A stretch of 36,231 nt of DNA, taken from assembly GCA_003170295.1 (NCBI GenBank), contig PNAJ01000121.1, forward strand, positions 1 through 36,231. The letters run 5' to 3'. Numbering within the stretch: the first letter of the stretch is position 1; every line of letters starts with the position of its first letter. The position numbers and the translations under genes are program-made. Source of the DNA: Bryobacterales bacterium (GTDB lineage Bacteria; Acidobacteriota; Terriglobia; Bryobacterales; Bryobacteraceae). A model generated the notes under the pieces. It saw nothing but the letters and a program-made list of their open reading frames with translations. It searched no databases and was not told the origin of the DNA. Below are positions 6,008 to 14,030 of the stretch, piece by piece.

Positions 6008-7831
6008 TTAACGGCGTCCTCCGCCACTGCTGTGCGATCCGCCACCGCCACCGCCGCCGGAGCTGCCTCGGCTCGGCGCGGAACTGGCCTTGGGAGCGCT
6101 GCTCGGAGACGATCCGCGGCTCTGCACCACCGATGGATTGATGCGCACCGGTTGCGATTGCGATCTGCCGCTTAAATATCCACTGGGAGAGCCGCTCGAT
6201 ACGGGGCCCGACGACCGGCCCGCCGTCTGATTCGTGGACGGAGCCGCGCCGCTATTGTTGCCGTTGAATCGCTGCCAGCCGCCTGCGTTGGACTGCGCGG
6301 CTGTCGATGTCGATGTCGTGCCCATGGAGCCGGGGCCACGGGCTCCCATAGTGGGCGCGCTTCCCATTTGCGCCGGCATGCGCGTTACCGGAGCTGAGCG
6401 CGTCATCGCCTGCCGCTGCTGCTCGAACGAGACATGCGATGTGCCGGACGAAGATCCGGTCCGTGAATAGAAGTGCGACGTTTCGCTCGACCTAGGCATT
6501 GCCGACGTGCTCGCCGCATTGTTCGAGAAATGCGTGCTCTCTCTTGAAGGCGTGATCGGCATCGCTCCGCGCACCGCGCCTGCTCGCGCTAAATCGCCTG
6601 CTCCGGCTCGAACATAATTCGACGTATTCACGCTGCCGCGGCCGAACTGGTTCGAAGCCATGCTGGTGACACCGTTCGCCACTCGCGCGTTGCGATAGAT
6701 GTTAGTGACGTTGGTGTTGCGCACGATGTTCACGTTGCCGAAGCCGCGCCCGTAATAACCGGCGCCGTACCAGGGATGAAACCGCTCAAACGGAGCGAGC
6801 GCAACCCAGCCGACATTCCCGAATCCAAATCCGACGCCGAAACCGATGCCGCCGCCCCATCCGAAGAATCCGACTAGAGCCGGACGCCAGTAGCACGGGC
6901 CCATCACCGCACCCGGCCACCATGCCCAGCCGTACGCGCCCTGATACCACCGTCCATAATGATACGGAGCCCAGCCCCAGGGATCGGCGCTCACCCAGGT
7001 CCAGCCGTAGTAATCGACCCACACCCAGCGGCCCACGCGATACGGAGCCCAGCCCGGGTCGACCGTCGGCACCCAAACTTGTCCATAGGAGGGATCGTCC
7101 ATCCAGCGGCCGTTGGCGTCCAGTTCCTCCGTGCCGTTGATGTCGGGATTCACGTAGCGTCCGCTGGGGGACTGTTCCAGATCGCGATCACGATCGGCGT
7201 TCCATTTGTCCCATTGATCGGACGCGATGGCTCCGACCACCTGAAACTCAGGATCTCCGGAGGTCACGCGCGCTTCCATCGTTTTGCCCGAGCCGAGTTT
7301 CTCTGTGCCTTTAGGCGTCGAAATTTCCGCTTCGCCGGACCGCACGGTGATCTCACTGGTGCCGTCGGCTCGCACCGTGACCCTATAAATACCGCGCTTC
7401 AACGGTCTTACCGAAACGCTCGGGGTGCTGATCTCGAGTTCGGCCTCATTGTCGCGGAGGACGCGAAACGTCGTCGTTCCGGTCGAAATTTGCACCTGAT
7501 ACTTGTGATAGGCAAGCTCGCCTAAACGAACTTCGGTCATGGGCGCGAGGCGAATCATATTCGAGGCATCGAACTGAATCTCGGCGCGCGATCCGTCTCC
7601 GGTCAGCAGGCGGTCGGTGGCGGTCAAAGGCGCGTTCACCGCTGCCGCTACCGCTTCTCCGGAATCTCCACGCCGCACCGAAACCACGCCATTGATGACG
7701 CTGATGCGCGCCACAGACCTATTAGGTGTATCGGCGTTATTTTCGTTATTGTCCGCGCTCACCGCCGGGTCCTGTCCGAAACCCAGGCTCATCGTCAACA
7801 TTGCCGCCGATGCTAACAGTGCTCTTTTCAT
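6008..7831 (-). CDS. Secreted FecR-domain protein with DUF6600 tryptophan-rich repeats
   Basis: A 607-residue exported protein. Residues 1-26 form a signal peptide (MKRALLASAAMLTMSLGFGQ). Residues 40-190 are a FecR-like beta domain (ARISVINGVVSVRRGDSGEA, then a STPSVSVRPLKRGIYRV segment). Residues 205-340 are DUF6600, with repeats such as YGQVWVPTVDPGWAPYRVG and GWTWVSADPWGWAPYHYGRW. The remainder is Ser/Gly/Asn-rich low complexity ending in a Gly/Ser/His tail. The ATG at 7831 is chosen over the upstream one because it begins the signal peptide. A strong terminator follows. Function unknown; the composition suggests a periplasmic or surface structural protein. It is divergent from the YfhO-like gene, with a 91-bp gap. 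Confidence 0.82.
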   Translation of the reverse strand: MKRALLASAAMLTMSLGFGQDPAVSADNNENNADTPNRSVARISVINGVVSVRRGDSGEAVAAAVNAPLTATDRLLTGDGSRAEIQFDASNMIRLAPMTEVRLGELAYHKYQVQISTGTTTFRVLRDNEAELEISTPSVSVRPLKRGIYRVTVRADGTSEITVRSGEAEISTPKGTEKLGSGKTMEARVTSGDPEFQVVGAIASDQWDKWNADRDRDLEQSPSGRYVNPDINGTEELDANGRWMDDPSYGQVWVPTVDPGWAPYRVGRWVWVDYYGWTWVSADPWGWAPYHYGRWYQGAYGWAWWPGAVMGPCYWRPALVGFFGWGGGIGFGVGFGFGNVGWVALAPFERFHPWYGAGYYGRGFGNVNIVRNTNVTNIYRNARVANGVTSMASNQFGRGSVNTSNYVRAGAGDLARAGAVRGAMPITPSRESTHFSNNAASTSAMPRSSETSHFYSRTGSSSGTSHVSFEQQRQAMTRSAPVTRMPAQMGSAPTMGARGPGSMGTTSTSTAAQSNAGGWQRFNGNNSGAAPSTNQTAGRSSGPVSSGSPSGYLSGRSQSQPVRINPSVVQSRGSSPSSAPKASSAPSRGSSGGGGGGGSHSSGGGRR

Positions 7832-7922
7832 GCGGTATACCTTCACGGGCCGCATTGAAGCACTTCAGCCGCCAAACGATAACTCTTTGATTTTGCGACA
7901 AATCCCGCTATCATGATGCGTT

Positions 7923-10148
7923 ATGCCAGTGGTTGAGAACCACCAGTCTGATTGGAAACGAGCATGGCTCCGCCGCATTGCCGCTCCCGCCGCTCTGCTC
8001 GTCATCGGCGTTCTTTTCCACTGGAAATTAGTGCTGACCAATCAATACACGTGGCTCGAATCGCCGGATATGAGCCGCCTGGTTCTGCCCTGGTTTCAGT
8101 TCGAGGCGAGCGAGTGGCATCATGGCAGGTTTCCTCTGTGGGACCCGAATAGTTGGACGGGGCAGCCTCTGATCGGCCAGGCGCAACCGGGTGCGGCGTA
8201 TCCTCTCAATTGGCTGCTGTTCTGGATGCCTCTCAATAATCGAGGCTGGTTGCGTCAGGATGTTTTGCATTGGTATTACGTGCTGATACATTTTTTGGCC
8301 GCGCTGACGTGCTATGCGCTGGCGCGTGAGTTGGGGCGGTCTCGGGGTGCCTCGATTATTGCAGGGTGCATTTTTTCGCTAGGCGGCTACGTCGCGTATA
8401 CCGACTGGCCGCAGATGCTGAATGGTGCGGTGTGGGCTCCACTGATCTTCCTTTACTTGTTCCGCGTCGCGCGCGGGGAAAGGGTACTCGCCAGTTCCCT
8501 GCTCTCGGGATTCTTTCTCGGGGTCGCATGGCTGGTGGGACATCATCAACTGCCTCTCTTTATGAGCATCGCGGCGGCGGGGACCTGGGTGGTCGTAGTA
8601 GCCAGTAGCCAGAAGCCAGTAGCCAGAATGGCGCGCCTGGGGTTGATCGCTTTTGCGATTACTGGATTGACTAGCACCTTTCAAACCTTGCCTACGGCGG
8701 AGTATGGTCGGCTGGCGGTGCGATGGGTCGGTGCGGATCAGCCGCAGAGGTTGGGGGAAACCGTTGCTTATGAATTACATAAGCCCTATTCCTTAAAGCC
8801 GGTTTCGCTGCTGGGAATCGTGATTCCGGGGATCGAACATAACGCCTACGATTGGTATATCGGCGGCGTGGCTTTTACGCTGGGGCTGCTGGGGTTGATT
8901 CTTGCATGGCAAGACGCGCGGGTACGCTGGCTGGCGGCGATTTCGCTGGGCGGCATCCTGTTTGCGCTGGGACCGAACAGCGTGTTTCACGGAGTTTTGT
9001 ACGCGGTGGTGCCATTGGTGGATAAGGCTCGGGTACCAGCGGCGGGATCGTTGATGTTCACGTTGGGGCTCGCGCCGCTGGCTGCGTTTGGGATCGACCT
9101 GCTGCATCTTCCGGAAAGCGGAGCGCTATCGCGAAAGGCGGGCTGGATTCTCTCAGGCGTAGCGGCGGTGCTGGTGTTCGCGAGCTTGTTCTTTTACGCC
9201 GCGCGGGTGACGCCGGCGATCTCCGACAATCGCATGGTGATCACGGCTTTCGCCGCTTTGTTGCTGGCGGCATTGCTCGCGGCCTGGAGATCGGGAGGCA
9301 TTTCCGTGCGTGCCGGGACGGTCGGCGCGCTCGCTCTGGTGCTGTTGGAGCTGGGGAATGTCACCGATTACTGGCTGCCGTCCTCGACCGATCGGGCGCA
9401 GAACCCGTATCTCTATAAACTGGCCTCGCATTACGATCTCGCACGATATATCAAGGCTCAGGACGAATTCGCCCGCTTCGCATATAACGAGGAGGAGATC
9501 GGGTACAACATCGGCGACTGGTACGGCATCGAGGCATATAACGCCTATGTGGCCAGCGTTCCGGCCAGCCTGTGGGCGCACGAAGCTTTTTCGTCTCGGG
9601 TGGAGGATATTCTGGGGGTCCGCTATTACCTGGGGAAGAAGGCGGAACGTCCGGATCAGCGCGACGTGTTTCAGGGGCAGTCCGGCGTCCATATTTTCGA
9701 GAATCCGAAAGCGTTTCCGAGGGTCTGGGCGGTGCATGGATCGCGCAGAGTCGCGGGAGAGACGCAGGCGCGAGAGAGGCTCGCCGACCCGGGTTTCGAT
9801 GCGCGCAACAATGTTTTCCTGATTGGCGAGAATCCGCCCAGGCTCGGATCGTGCCAAGGCGATGACATTTCGATGCCGCACCATGAACCGAACTACGTGC
9901 GCATCGACGCGCAAATGCAGTGCCGCGGAATGGTGATCCTGACTGACACATGGTTCCCCGGCTGGATCGCGACAGTGGACGGGAAGCGCGCGAAAATCGA
10001 GCGGGCCTATGGCGTGGTCCGAGGGGTGGTGGTCGAGCCTGGGAGCCACATCATCGAGATGCGTTACCGTCCCGTCAGCGTGTATTTAGGCGCGGCGGTG
10101 AGTTTGCTTGCGGCGGGAATCGTGATCGCGGGGGTCCGGCGCAAATAG
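7923..10148 (+). CDS. YfhO-family integral membrane protein
   Basis: A 741-residue polytopic membrane protein with about 12 hydrophobic segments. Early motifs (SPDMSRLVLPWFQF, GRFPLWDPNSWTGQPLIGQ, YPLNWLLFWMP) and the C-terminal extracytoplasmic part (LTDTWFPGWIATVDG, then VVVEPGSHIIEMRYRP and a last membrane span) are typical of YfhO proteins, GT-C-like enzymes implicated in lipoteichoic acid or lipid-carrier glycosylation. The acceptor and sugar here are unknown. The ATG at 7923 is used. At 8594-8629 the gene contains the dispersed AGTAGCCAG repeat in frame, adding residues VVASSQKPVARMA. The downstream small membrane ORF starts on its last stop-codon base (TAGTG). Confidence 0.82.
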   Translation: MPVVENHQSDWKRAWLRRIAAPAALLVIGVLFHWKLVLTNQYTWLESPDMSRLVLPWFQFEASEWHHGRFPLWDPNSWTGQPLIGQAQPGAAYPLNWLLFWMPLNNRGWLRQDVLHWYYVLIHFLAALTCYALARELGRSRGASIIAGCIFSLGGYVAYTDWPQMLNGAVWAPLIFLYLFRVARGERVLASSLLSGFFLGVAWLVGHHQLPLFMSIAAAGTWVVVVASSQKPVARMARLGLIAFAITGLTSTFQTLPTAEYGRLAVRWVGADQPQRLGETVAYELHKPYSLKPVSLLGIVIPGIEHNAYDWYIGGVAFTLGLLGLILAWQDARVRWLAAISLGGILFALGPNSVFHGVLYAVVPLVDKARVPAAGSLMFTLGLAPLAAFGIDLLHLPESGALSRKAGWILSGVAAVLVFASLFFYAARVTPAISDNRMVITAFAALLLAALLAAWRSGGISVRAGTVGALALVLLELGNVTDYWLPSSTDRAQNPYLYKLASHYDLARYIKAQDEFARFAYNEEEIGYNIGDWYGIEAYNAYVASVPASLWAHEAFSSRVEDILGVRYYLGKKAERPDQRDVFQGQSGVHIFENPKAFPRVWAVHGSRRVAGETQARERLADPGFDARNNVFLIGENPPRLGSCQGDDISMPHHEPNYVRIDAQMQCRGMVILTDTWFPGWIATVDGKRAKIERAYGVVRGVVVEPGSHIIEMRYRPVSVYLGAAVSLLAAGIVIAGVRRK
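8594..8629. repeat. AGTAGCCAG short-repeat cluster inside the YfhO gene
   Basis: Four overlapping AGTAGCCAG/AGAAGCCAG units run through the coding region. The end AGCCAGTAGCCAGAATG-like block is shared, in inverted orientation, with the intergenic cluster at 22541-22564. Confidence 0.7.
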
Positions 10149-10405
10149 TGAAAACCATCCTATTAAGATGCGCGATCGCCGCCCTGGTGCTCGCAATCGC
10201 GTGGTTGTATGGTGTGCGTCCATTCTCCCGCCTCGTCGACCGCTTCTTCACCGTTCGCATGAAGGCAGCTTTCGGAACTAAAGCCGCCCGCAGGTGTCCA
10301 ACAGACTATGAGGTATTGGGCTTACCTGATCGCCAAGCTGGTTGCCGCCGTCGGTGTTGTCTGGGGATTCGGTGTGCTCATCAATCGCCTGTTTCCCCCG
10401 GATAA
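10148..10405 (+). CDS. Possible small membrane protein, 85 residues
   Basis: A GTG start at 10148 overlaps the YfhO stop by one base. The first 37 residues (MKTILLRCAIAALVLAIAWL, then YGVRPFSRLVDRF) are a convincing membrane span with a basic flank, but after 10307 the reading frame overlaps the next gene and turns into an Arg/Cys-rich tail that looks non-coding. So either the true product is short and its 3' end is frameshifted, or only the first part is meaningful. Family not recognised. Confidence 0.35.
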   Translation: MKTILLRCAIAALVLAIAWLYGVRPFSRLVDRFFTVRMKAAFGTKAARRCPTDYEVLGLPDRQAGCRRRCCLGIRCAHQSPVSPG

Positions 10406-10742
10406 GCCTTTTAAAGATGGAGGTCCCATGACATCTTACAGGATGGTGGCCGGGCCGATCATCCTGGCTTTGTTTGCGATCGGCCTGTTCTGGTTCATTG
10501 TTTGGGACCAGCGCTACCGCTGCCGCACCTGCCTGCGCCGCCTCCGCATGCCGATTCAGACCGGATCCTGGACGCACGTTCTTCTGGGCGCTCCTCACAC
10601 CGAATACATTTGTACCTACGGACACGGTACCCTAAAGGTAGCCGAGCTCCAGATCACCGGGCTTCAGCAGCCGGACTGGGAGCCGAACGAAGACATGTGG
10701 AAGGAACTGTTTTCGACAGAAGACACGCGACGTGGCCGTTAA
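10308..10742 (+). CDS. Hypothetical two-span membrane protein with a CxxC
   Basis: The 144-residue protein has two membrane spans (residues 3-25 and 43-66), then a soluble tail beginning RYRCRTCLRRLRMP with a CxxC, followed by ICTYGHGTLKVAELQ and DWEPNEDMWKELF. A further cysteine and a histidine (Cys/His in YICTYGHG) could complete a metal site. No family name recognised. The ATG at 10308 is the likely start, with AGGTG about 12 bases before it. Its last 11 bases overlap the GTG start of the downstream penicillin-binding protein gene, suggesting coupling. Confidence 0.6.
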   Translation: MRYWAYLIAKLVAAVGVVWGFGVLINRLFPPDKPFKDGGPMTSYRMVAGPIILALFAIGLFWFIVWDQRYRCRTCLRRLRMPIQTGSWTHVLLGAPHTEYICTYGHGTLKVAELQITGLQQPDWEPNEDMWKELFSTEDTRRGR

Positions 10743-13140
10743 GCTGCAGCTCCGTAATTCCCTACTTACCCGATTCCTCTTCAGCCGATGGGGGCGGACG
10801 TTCGTGATCGTCAGCATGGTGGCGCTCGCGCTGGGCGTCGGTGTTTTCACCTACTACTACGTAAAGTACGGGCGATTGATTGAGGAGAAGCTCGCCCAAG
10901 GACCCTTCGCCAGCACTTCCCTGCTCTACGCCGCGCCTCGCCCGGTGATGGTCGGCGACGATGGGCAGATCCACGAGATTTCGGCGTACCTGCGCCGCGC
11001 CGGCTATACCGAATCGATTTCGAGCCGCATCGGCTGGTTTCACATCCGCCCCGACGCCATCGAGATTAATCCCGGTCCGGACGCCTACGATTCCGAGGGC
11101 GCGACCATCAAATTCGATAAGGGCAAGGTCTCGCAGATCATTTCTCTACGCGATCACACCGAGCGCACCCGGTTCATGCTGGAACCGGAGCTGATGACCA
11201 ACCTGTTCGACCGCGGACGCGTAAAGCGCCGCGTGGTGCAGTACGATGAAATCCCGCAGGTGATGGTCAACGCGCTGTTGTCGGCCGAGGATAAGCATTT
11301 CTTTCAGCACAAGGGATTCGATCCGCTGGGCATTGTGCGCGCCGTGTATGTCGATGTGAAGCAGAGGCGCAACACGCAAGGCGCGTCGACCATCTCCCAG
11401 CAATTGGCAAGAACGTTATGGCTCGGGCCGGAGCGAGGCATTCAGCGCAAGATTCCCGAGACGCTGATTACGATGTACCTGGAGCAGAAGCTGACGAAGC
11501 AGCAGATTTTCGAATACTACGCCAACGCGGTTTATCTCGGCAACGTCGGCAGCTTCAGCATCAATGGATTTGGGGAGGGCGCGCAGGCCTATTTTGGAAA
11601 GGACCTAAAACATATTACGTTGCCGGAGGCCGCGACGCTCGCCGGACTGATCAATTCGCCGACCCACCGCAACCCGTTCTATTTCCCCGATAAAGCCAAA
11701 GAACGCCGCAACGTCGTCCTGAAGGCGATGCGCGAAAATGGAAAGATTACGCAGCGCGAGCTGGAGGACGCGCTCGCCGCTCCTTTGAGAGTGACCCGCG
11801 AAGCGGCCGAATCGACGGATGCTCCGTTTTTCGTCGACCTGGTGCACCAGACGCTGCAAAATCGTTTTCAGGATCGCGACTTCCAGACTAATTCGTATCG
11901 CGTTTATACAACGCTCGATATGAATCTGCAGCGCGACGCTGTGGCGGCGGTAAAGGAAGGCATCAAAGAAACCGACGAACAATGGAAACGCCGCAATAAG
12001 AAGTACGGCACGAACGAAGATAATCCGCTGGCGCAGGTGGCTCTCATCTGCCTCGATGCGGAGACCGGCGAGCTGAAGGCGCTGGTCGGCGGGCGGAACT
12101 ACGGAGTCAGCCAGCTGGACCACGCGCTTTCGAAACGCCAGCCCGGTTCGAGTTTTAAGCCGTTTGTCTACGCCGCAGCCTTTACGCAGTCGCTGGCTGG
12201 CGGAGCACATGTTCTTACGCCCGCATCGACTGTCGTGGACGAAGAGACGACCTTCTGGTATAACGATCAGCCGCCCTATGAGCCCCACAATCACAACGGC
12301 CACTATCTGGGACCGGTGACGCTGCGTACGGCCCTCGCGAAATCGCTGAATATTCCCGCCGTCAAGGTGGCCGAAATCGTCGGATACGATAAGGTTGCGC
12401 AAACCGCCCGCGCCGCTGGGTTGGTCGATCAAAAGCCGACGCCCTCCATCGCCCTGGGCTCCTATGAAGTGACGCCGCTTGAAATTGCCGGAGCTTATAC
12501 CGTGTTTACCAACCACGGCTACCGCGTGAAGCCGTCCTTCATTAAGACCATCCGCGATGAGCACGGCGCTGCTATTTTCGACGAGACGCCGGAGCGCAAG
12601 TTCGCGATCGATCCACGAGTGGCTTATTTAGTCGAGAATATGATGGAAGAGGTCCTCCGGTCGGGCACGGGAGCCGATGTTTACAGGCGTGGTTTCACCC
12701 TCCCCGGCGCTGGAAAAACGGGAACATCGCGCGACGGCTGGTTCGCCGGATTCACCTCGAAACTGATCTGTGTCGTATGGGTCGGCTTCGACGATAATCG
12801 CGATTTCAAGCTCGAAGGGGCACGCAGCGCGCTCCCCATCTGGGCCGAGTTCATGAAGCAAGCCCACACGCTTCGCGAATATCACAATGTCCATGGATTC
12901 TCGGCGCCGGATGGCATCGTAACCGCCGACATCGACCCCGACTCAGGCCAGCTCGCCACAGCGAATTGCCCCAAAACGCGCAGCGAGGTCTTCATCGCCG
13001 GTACCCAGCCCATTGAAACATGCAGCCTTCATGGCGGCGGCACGCAGATCACGGACTGGAACTCGGACAAGAAGAACTCCGACGATCCCACGAAGAAGGG
13101 AAAAGGGTTCATCGGCCGCCTTAAAGGAATTTTCAAATAA
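10732..13140 (+). CDS. Bifunctional class A penicillin-binding protein (PBP1b-like)
   Basis: This enzyme polymerises and cross-links peptidoglycan outside the cytoplasmic membrane. It has 802 residues: a single membrane anchor at 22-44; a UB2H-like segment around 70-130 (ISAYLRRAGYTE, IGWFHIRP); a GT51 glycosyltransferase domain at about 170-340 with catalytic Glu186 in SAEDKHFFQHKGFDPLG and QGASTISQQLAR; and a transpeptidase domain at 430-700 with SSFK (Ser473/Lys476), SLN (538-540) and KTGTS (662-666). All catalytic motifs are intact. The GTG at 10732, overlapping the preceding gene, is the best start. The C-terminal tail is Lys-rich. A precise symbol (mrcB or ponA) is not assigned. Confidence 0.93.
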   Translation: MAVKLQLRNSLLTRFLFSRWGRTFVIVSMVALALGVGVFTYYYVKYGRLIEEKLAQGPFASTSLLYAAPRPVMVGDDGQIHEISAYLRRAGYTESISSRIGWFHIRPDAIEINPGPDAYDSEGATIKFDKGKVSQIISLRDHTERTRFMLEPELMTNLFDRGRVKRRVVQYDEIPQVMVNALLSAEDKHFFQHKGFDPLGIVRAVYVDVKQRRNTQGASTISQQLARTLWLGPERGIQRKIPETLITMYLEQKLTKQQIFEYYANAVYLGNVGSFSINGFGEGAQAYFGKDLKHITLPEAATLAGLINSPTHRNPFYFPDKAKERRNVVLKAMRENGKITQRELEDALAAPLRVTREAAESTDAPFFVDLVHQTLQNRFQDRDFQTNSYRVYTTLDMNLQRDAVAAVKEGIKETDEQWKRRNKKYGTNEDNPLAQVALICLDAETGELKALVGGRNYGVSQLDHALSKRQPGSSFKPFVYAAAFTQSLAGGAHVLTPASTVVDEETTFWYNDQPPYEPHNHNGHYLGPVTLRTALAKSLNIPAVKVAEIVGYDKVAQTARAAGLVDQKPTPSIALGSYEVTPLEIAGAYTVFTNHGYRVKPSFIKTIRDEHGAAIFDETPERKFAIDPRVAYLVENMMEEVLRSGTGADVYRRGFTLPGAGKTGTSRDGWFAGFTSKLICVVWVGFDDNRDFKLEGARSALPIWAEFMKQAHTLREYHNVHGFSAPDGIVTADIDPDSGQLATANCPKTRSEVFIAGTQPIETCSLHGGGTQITDWNSDKKNSDDPTKKGKGFIGRLKGIFK

Positions 13141-13173
13141 AGCCGATGTATTCGAGCAACGGCCCGTTCCTCC

Positions 13174-13230
13174 GGTCGCGGCTCGGTGTCGAGGCACTAC
13201 CTCCTATCGCCTGGTTACCGAGCCGCGACC
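13174..13230. repeat. Large inverted repeat between PBP and TPR genes
   Basis: A perfect 14-bp stem (GGTCGCGGCTCGGT at 13174-13187 with ACCGAGCCGCGACC at 13217-13230) encloses 29 bases. It lies 34 bp after the PBP stop with no T tract. The right arm resembles the GAGCCGCGACC motif at 26282-26292, so it may be a dispersed repeat acting as an mRNA-end hairpin. Confidence 0.6.
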
Positions 13231-13280
13231 AAAGGAAGCGGACGGTGGTAAAGTGTATAACAAGGTTTTAGGAGGCCAGT

Positions 13281-14030
13281 ATGGTTTCCAGTCTTCTGCT
13301 CGTAGCGACTCTCTGCTTTCAGACTAACAACGGGTTCCTGCCCAACGTGCCGGATACCAAACCGCCGGAGGCTCCGAAGAGCGTCTCGGTGGAAACGCGC
13401 GGCGATATCTTCATGGCGCGCAAAATGTACCGCGAAGCTATGGAGATGTACAAAACGGGCCCGGCCGATTCGCCGGTGCTCGCGAACAAGATCGGCATCG
13501 CGTATCACCAGTTGCTCGATCTGGGGAACGCTAAAAAAGGGTATGAACGCGCGGTGAAACTGCGCCCCGATTACGCCGAGGCCGTCAACAACCTGGGCAC
13601 GATTTATTACGCCCACAAATCGTACCGGCGGTCCATCGCGCAGTACAAGCGCGCGCTGCGGTTCTCGCCCGATTCCGCGTCGATCCTCAGCAACCTGGGC
13701 ACTGCCTACTTCGCGCGGAAAAATTACGACCTCGCGTTTGCCACCTACCAGCAAGCTCTCGCGATCGATCCGGACGTGTTTGAGCACCGCAGCTCCATGG
13801 GCATTTTGCTACAGGAGCGCAGCGTCACTGAGCGCGCCAAGTTCCACTACTATCTCGCGAAGACCTACGCCAAAGCGGGCGACATCGAACACGCGCTGAT
13901 CTACATCCGCAAGTCGCTCGAAGAAGGCTTCAAGGAACGCGACAAATTCAAACAGGACCCGGAGTTCGCGACGCTGCGTGACAATCTTGAATTCAAGCAG
14001 ATCCTCGCCGCGGAGCAAAAAGTCCTCTGA
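13281..14030 (+). CDS. Exported TPR-repeat protein
   Basis: A 249-residue protein with a short N-terminal hydrophobic stretch (MVSSLLLVATLCFQ), then a low-complexity linker and at least four tetratricopeptide repeats between residues 40 and 215 (for example AEAVNNLGTIYYAHKSYRRS and ASILSNLGTAYFARKNYDL). TPRs are protein-docking scaffolds. A strong Shine-Dalgarno, AGGAGG at 13270-13275, sits five bases before the ATG, and TATAAC at 13256-13261 is a possible -10 box, so this gene probably starts an operon. Its last codon overlaps the start of the next TPR gene (CTGA). Confidence 0.8.
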   Translation: MVSSLLLVATLCFQTNNGFLPNVPDTKPPEAPKSVSVETRGDIFMARKMYREAMEMYKTGPADSPVLANKIGIAYHQLLDLGNAKKGYERAVKLRPDYAEAVNNLGTIYYAHKSYRRSIAQYKRALRFSPDSASILSNLGTAYFARKNYDLAFATYQQALAIDPDVFEHRSSMGILLQERSVTERAKFHYYLAKTYAKAGDIEHALIYIRKSLEEGFKERDKFKQDPEFATLRDNLEFKQILAAEQKVL

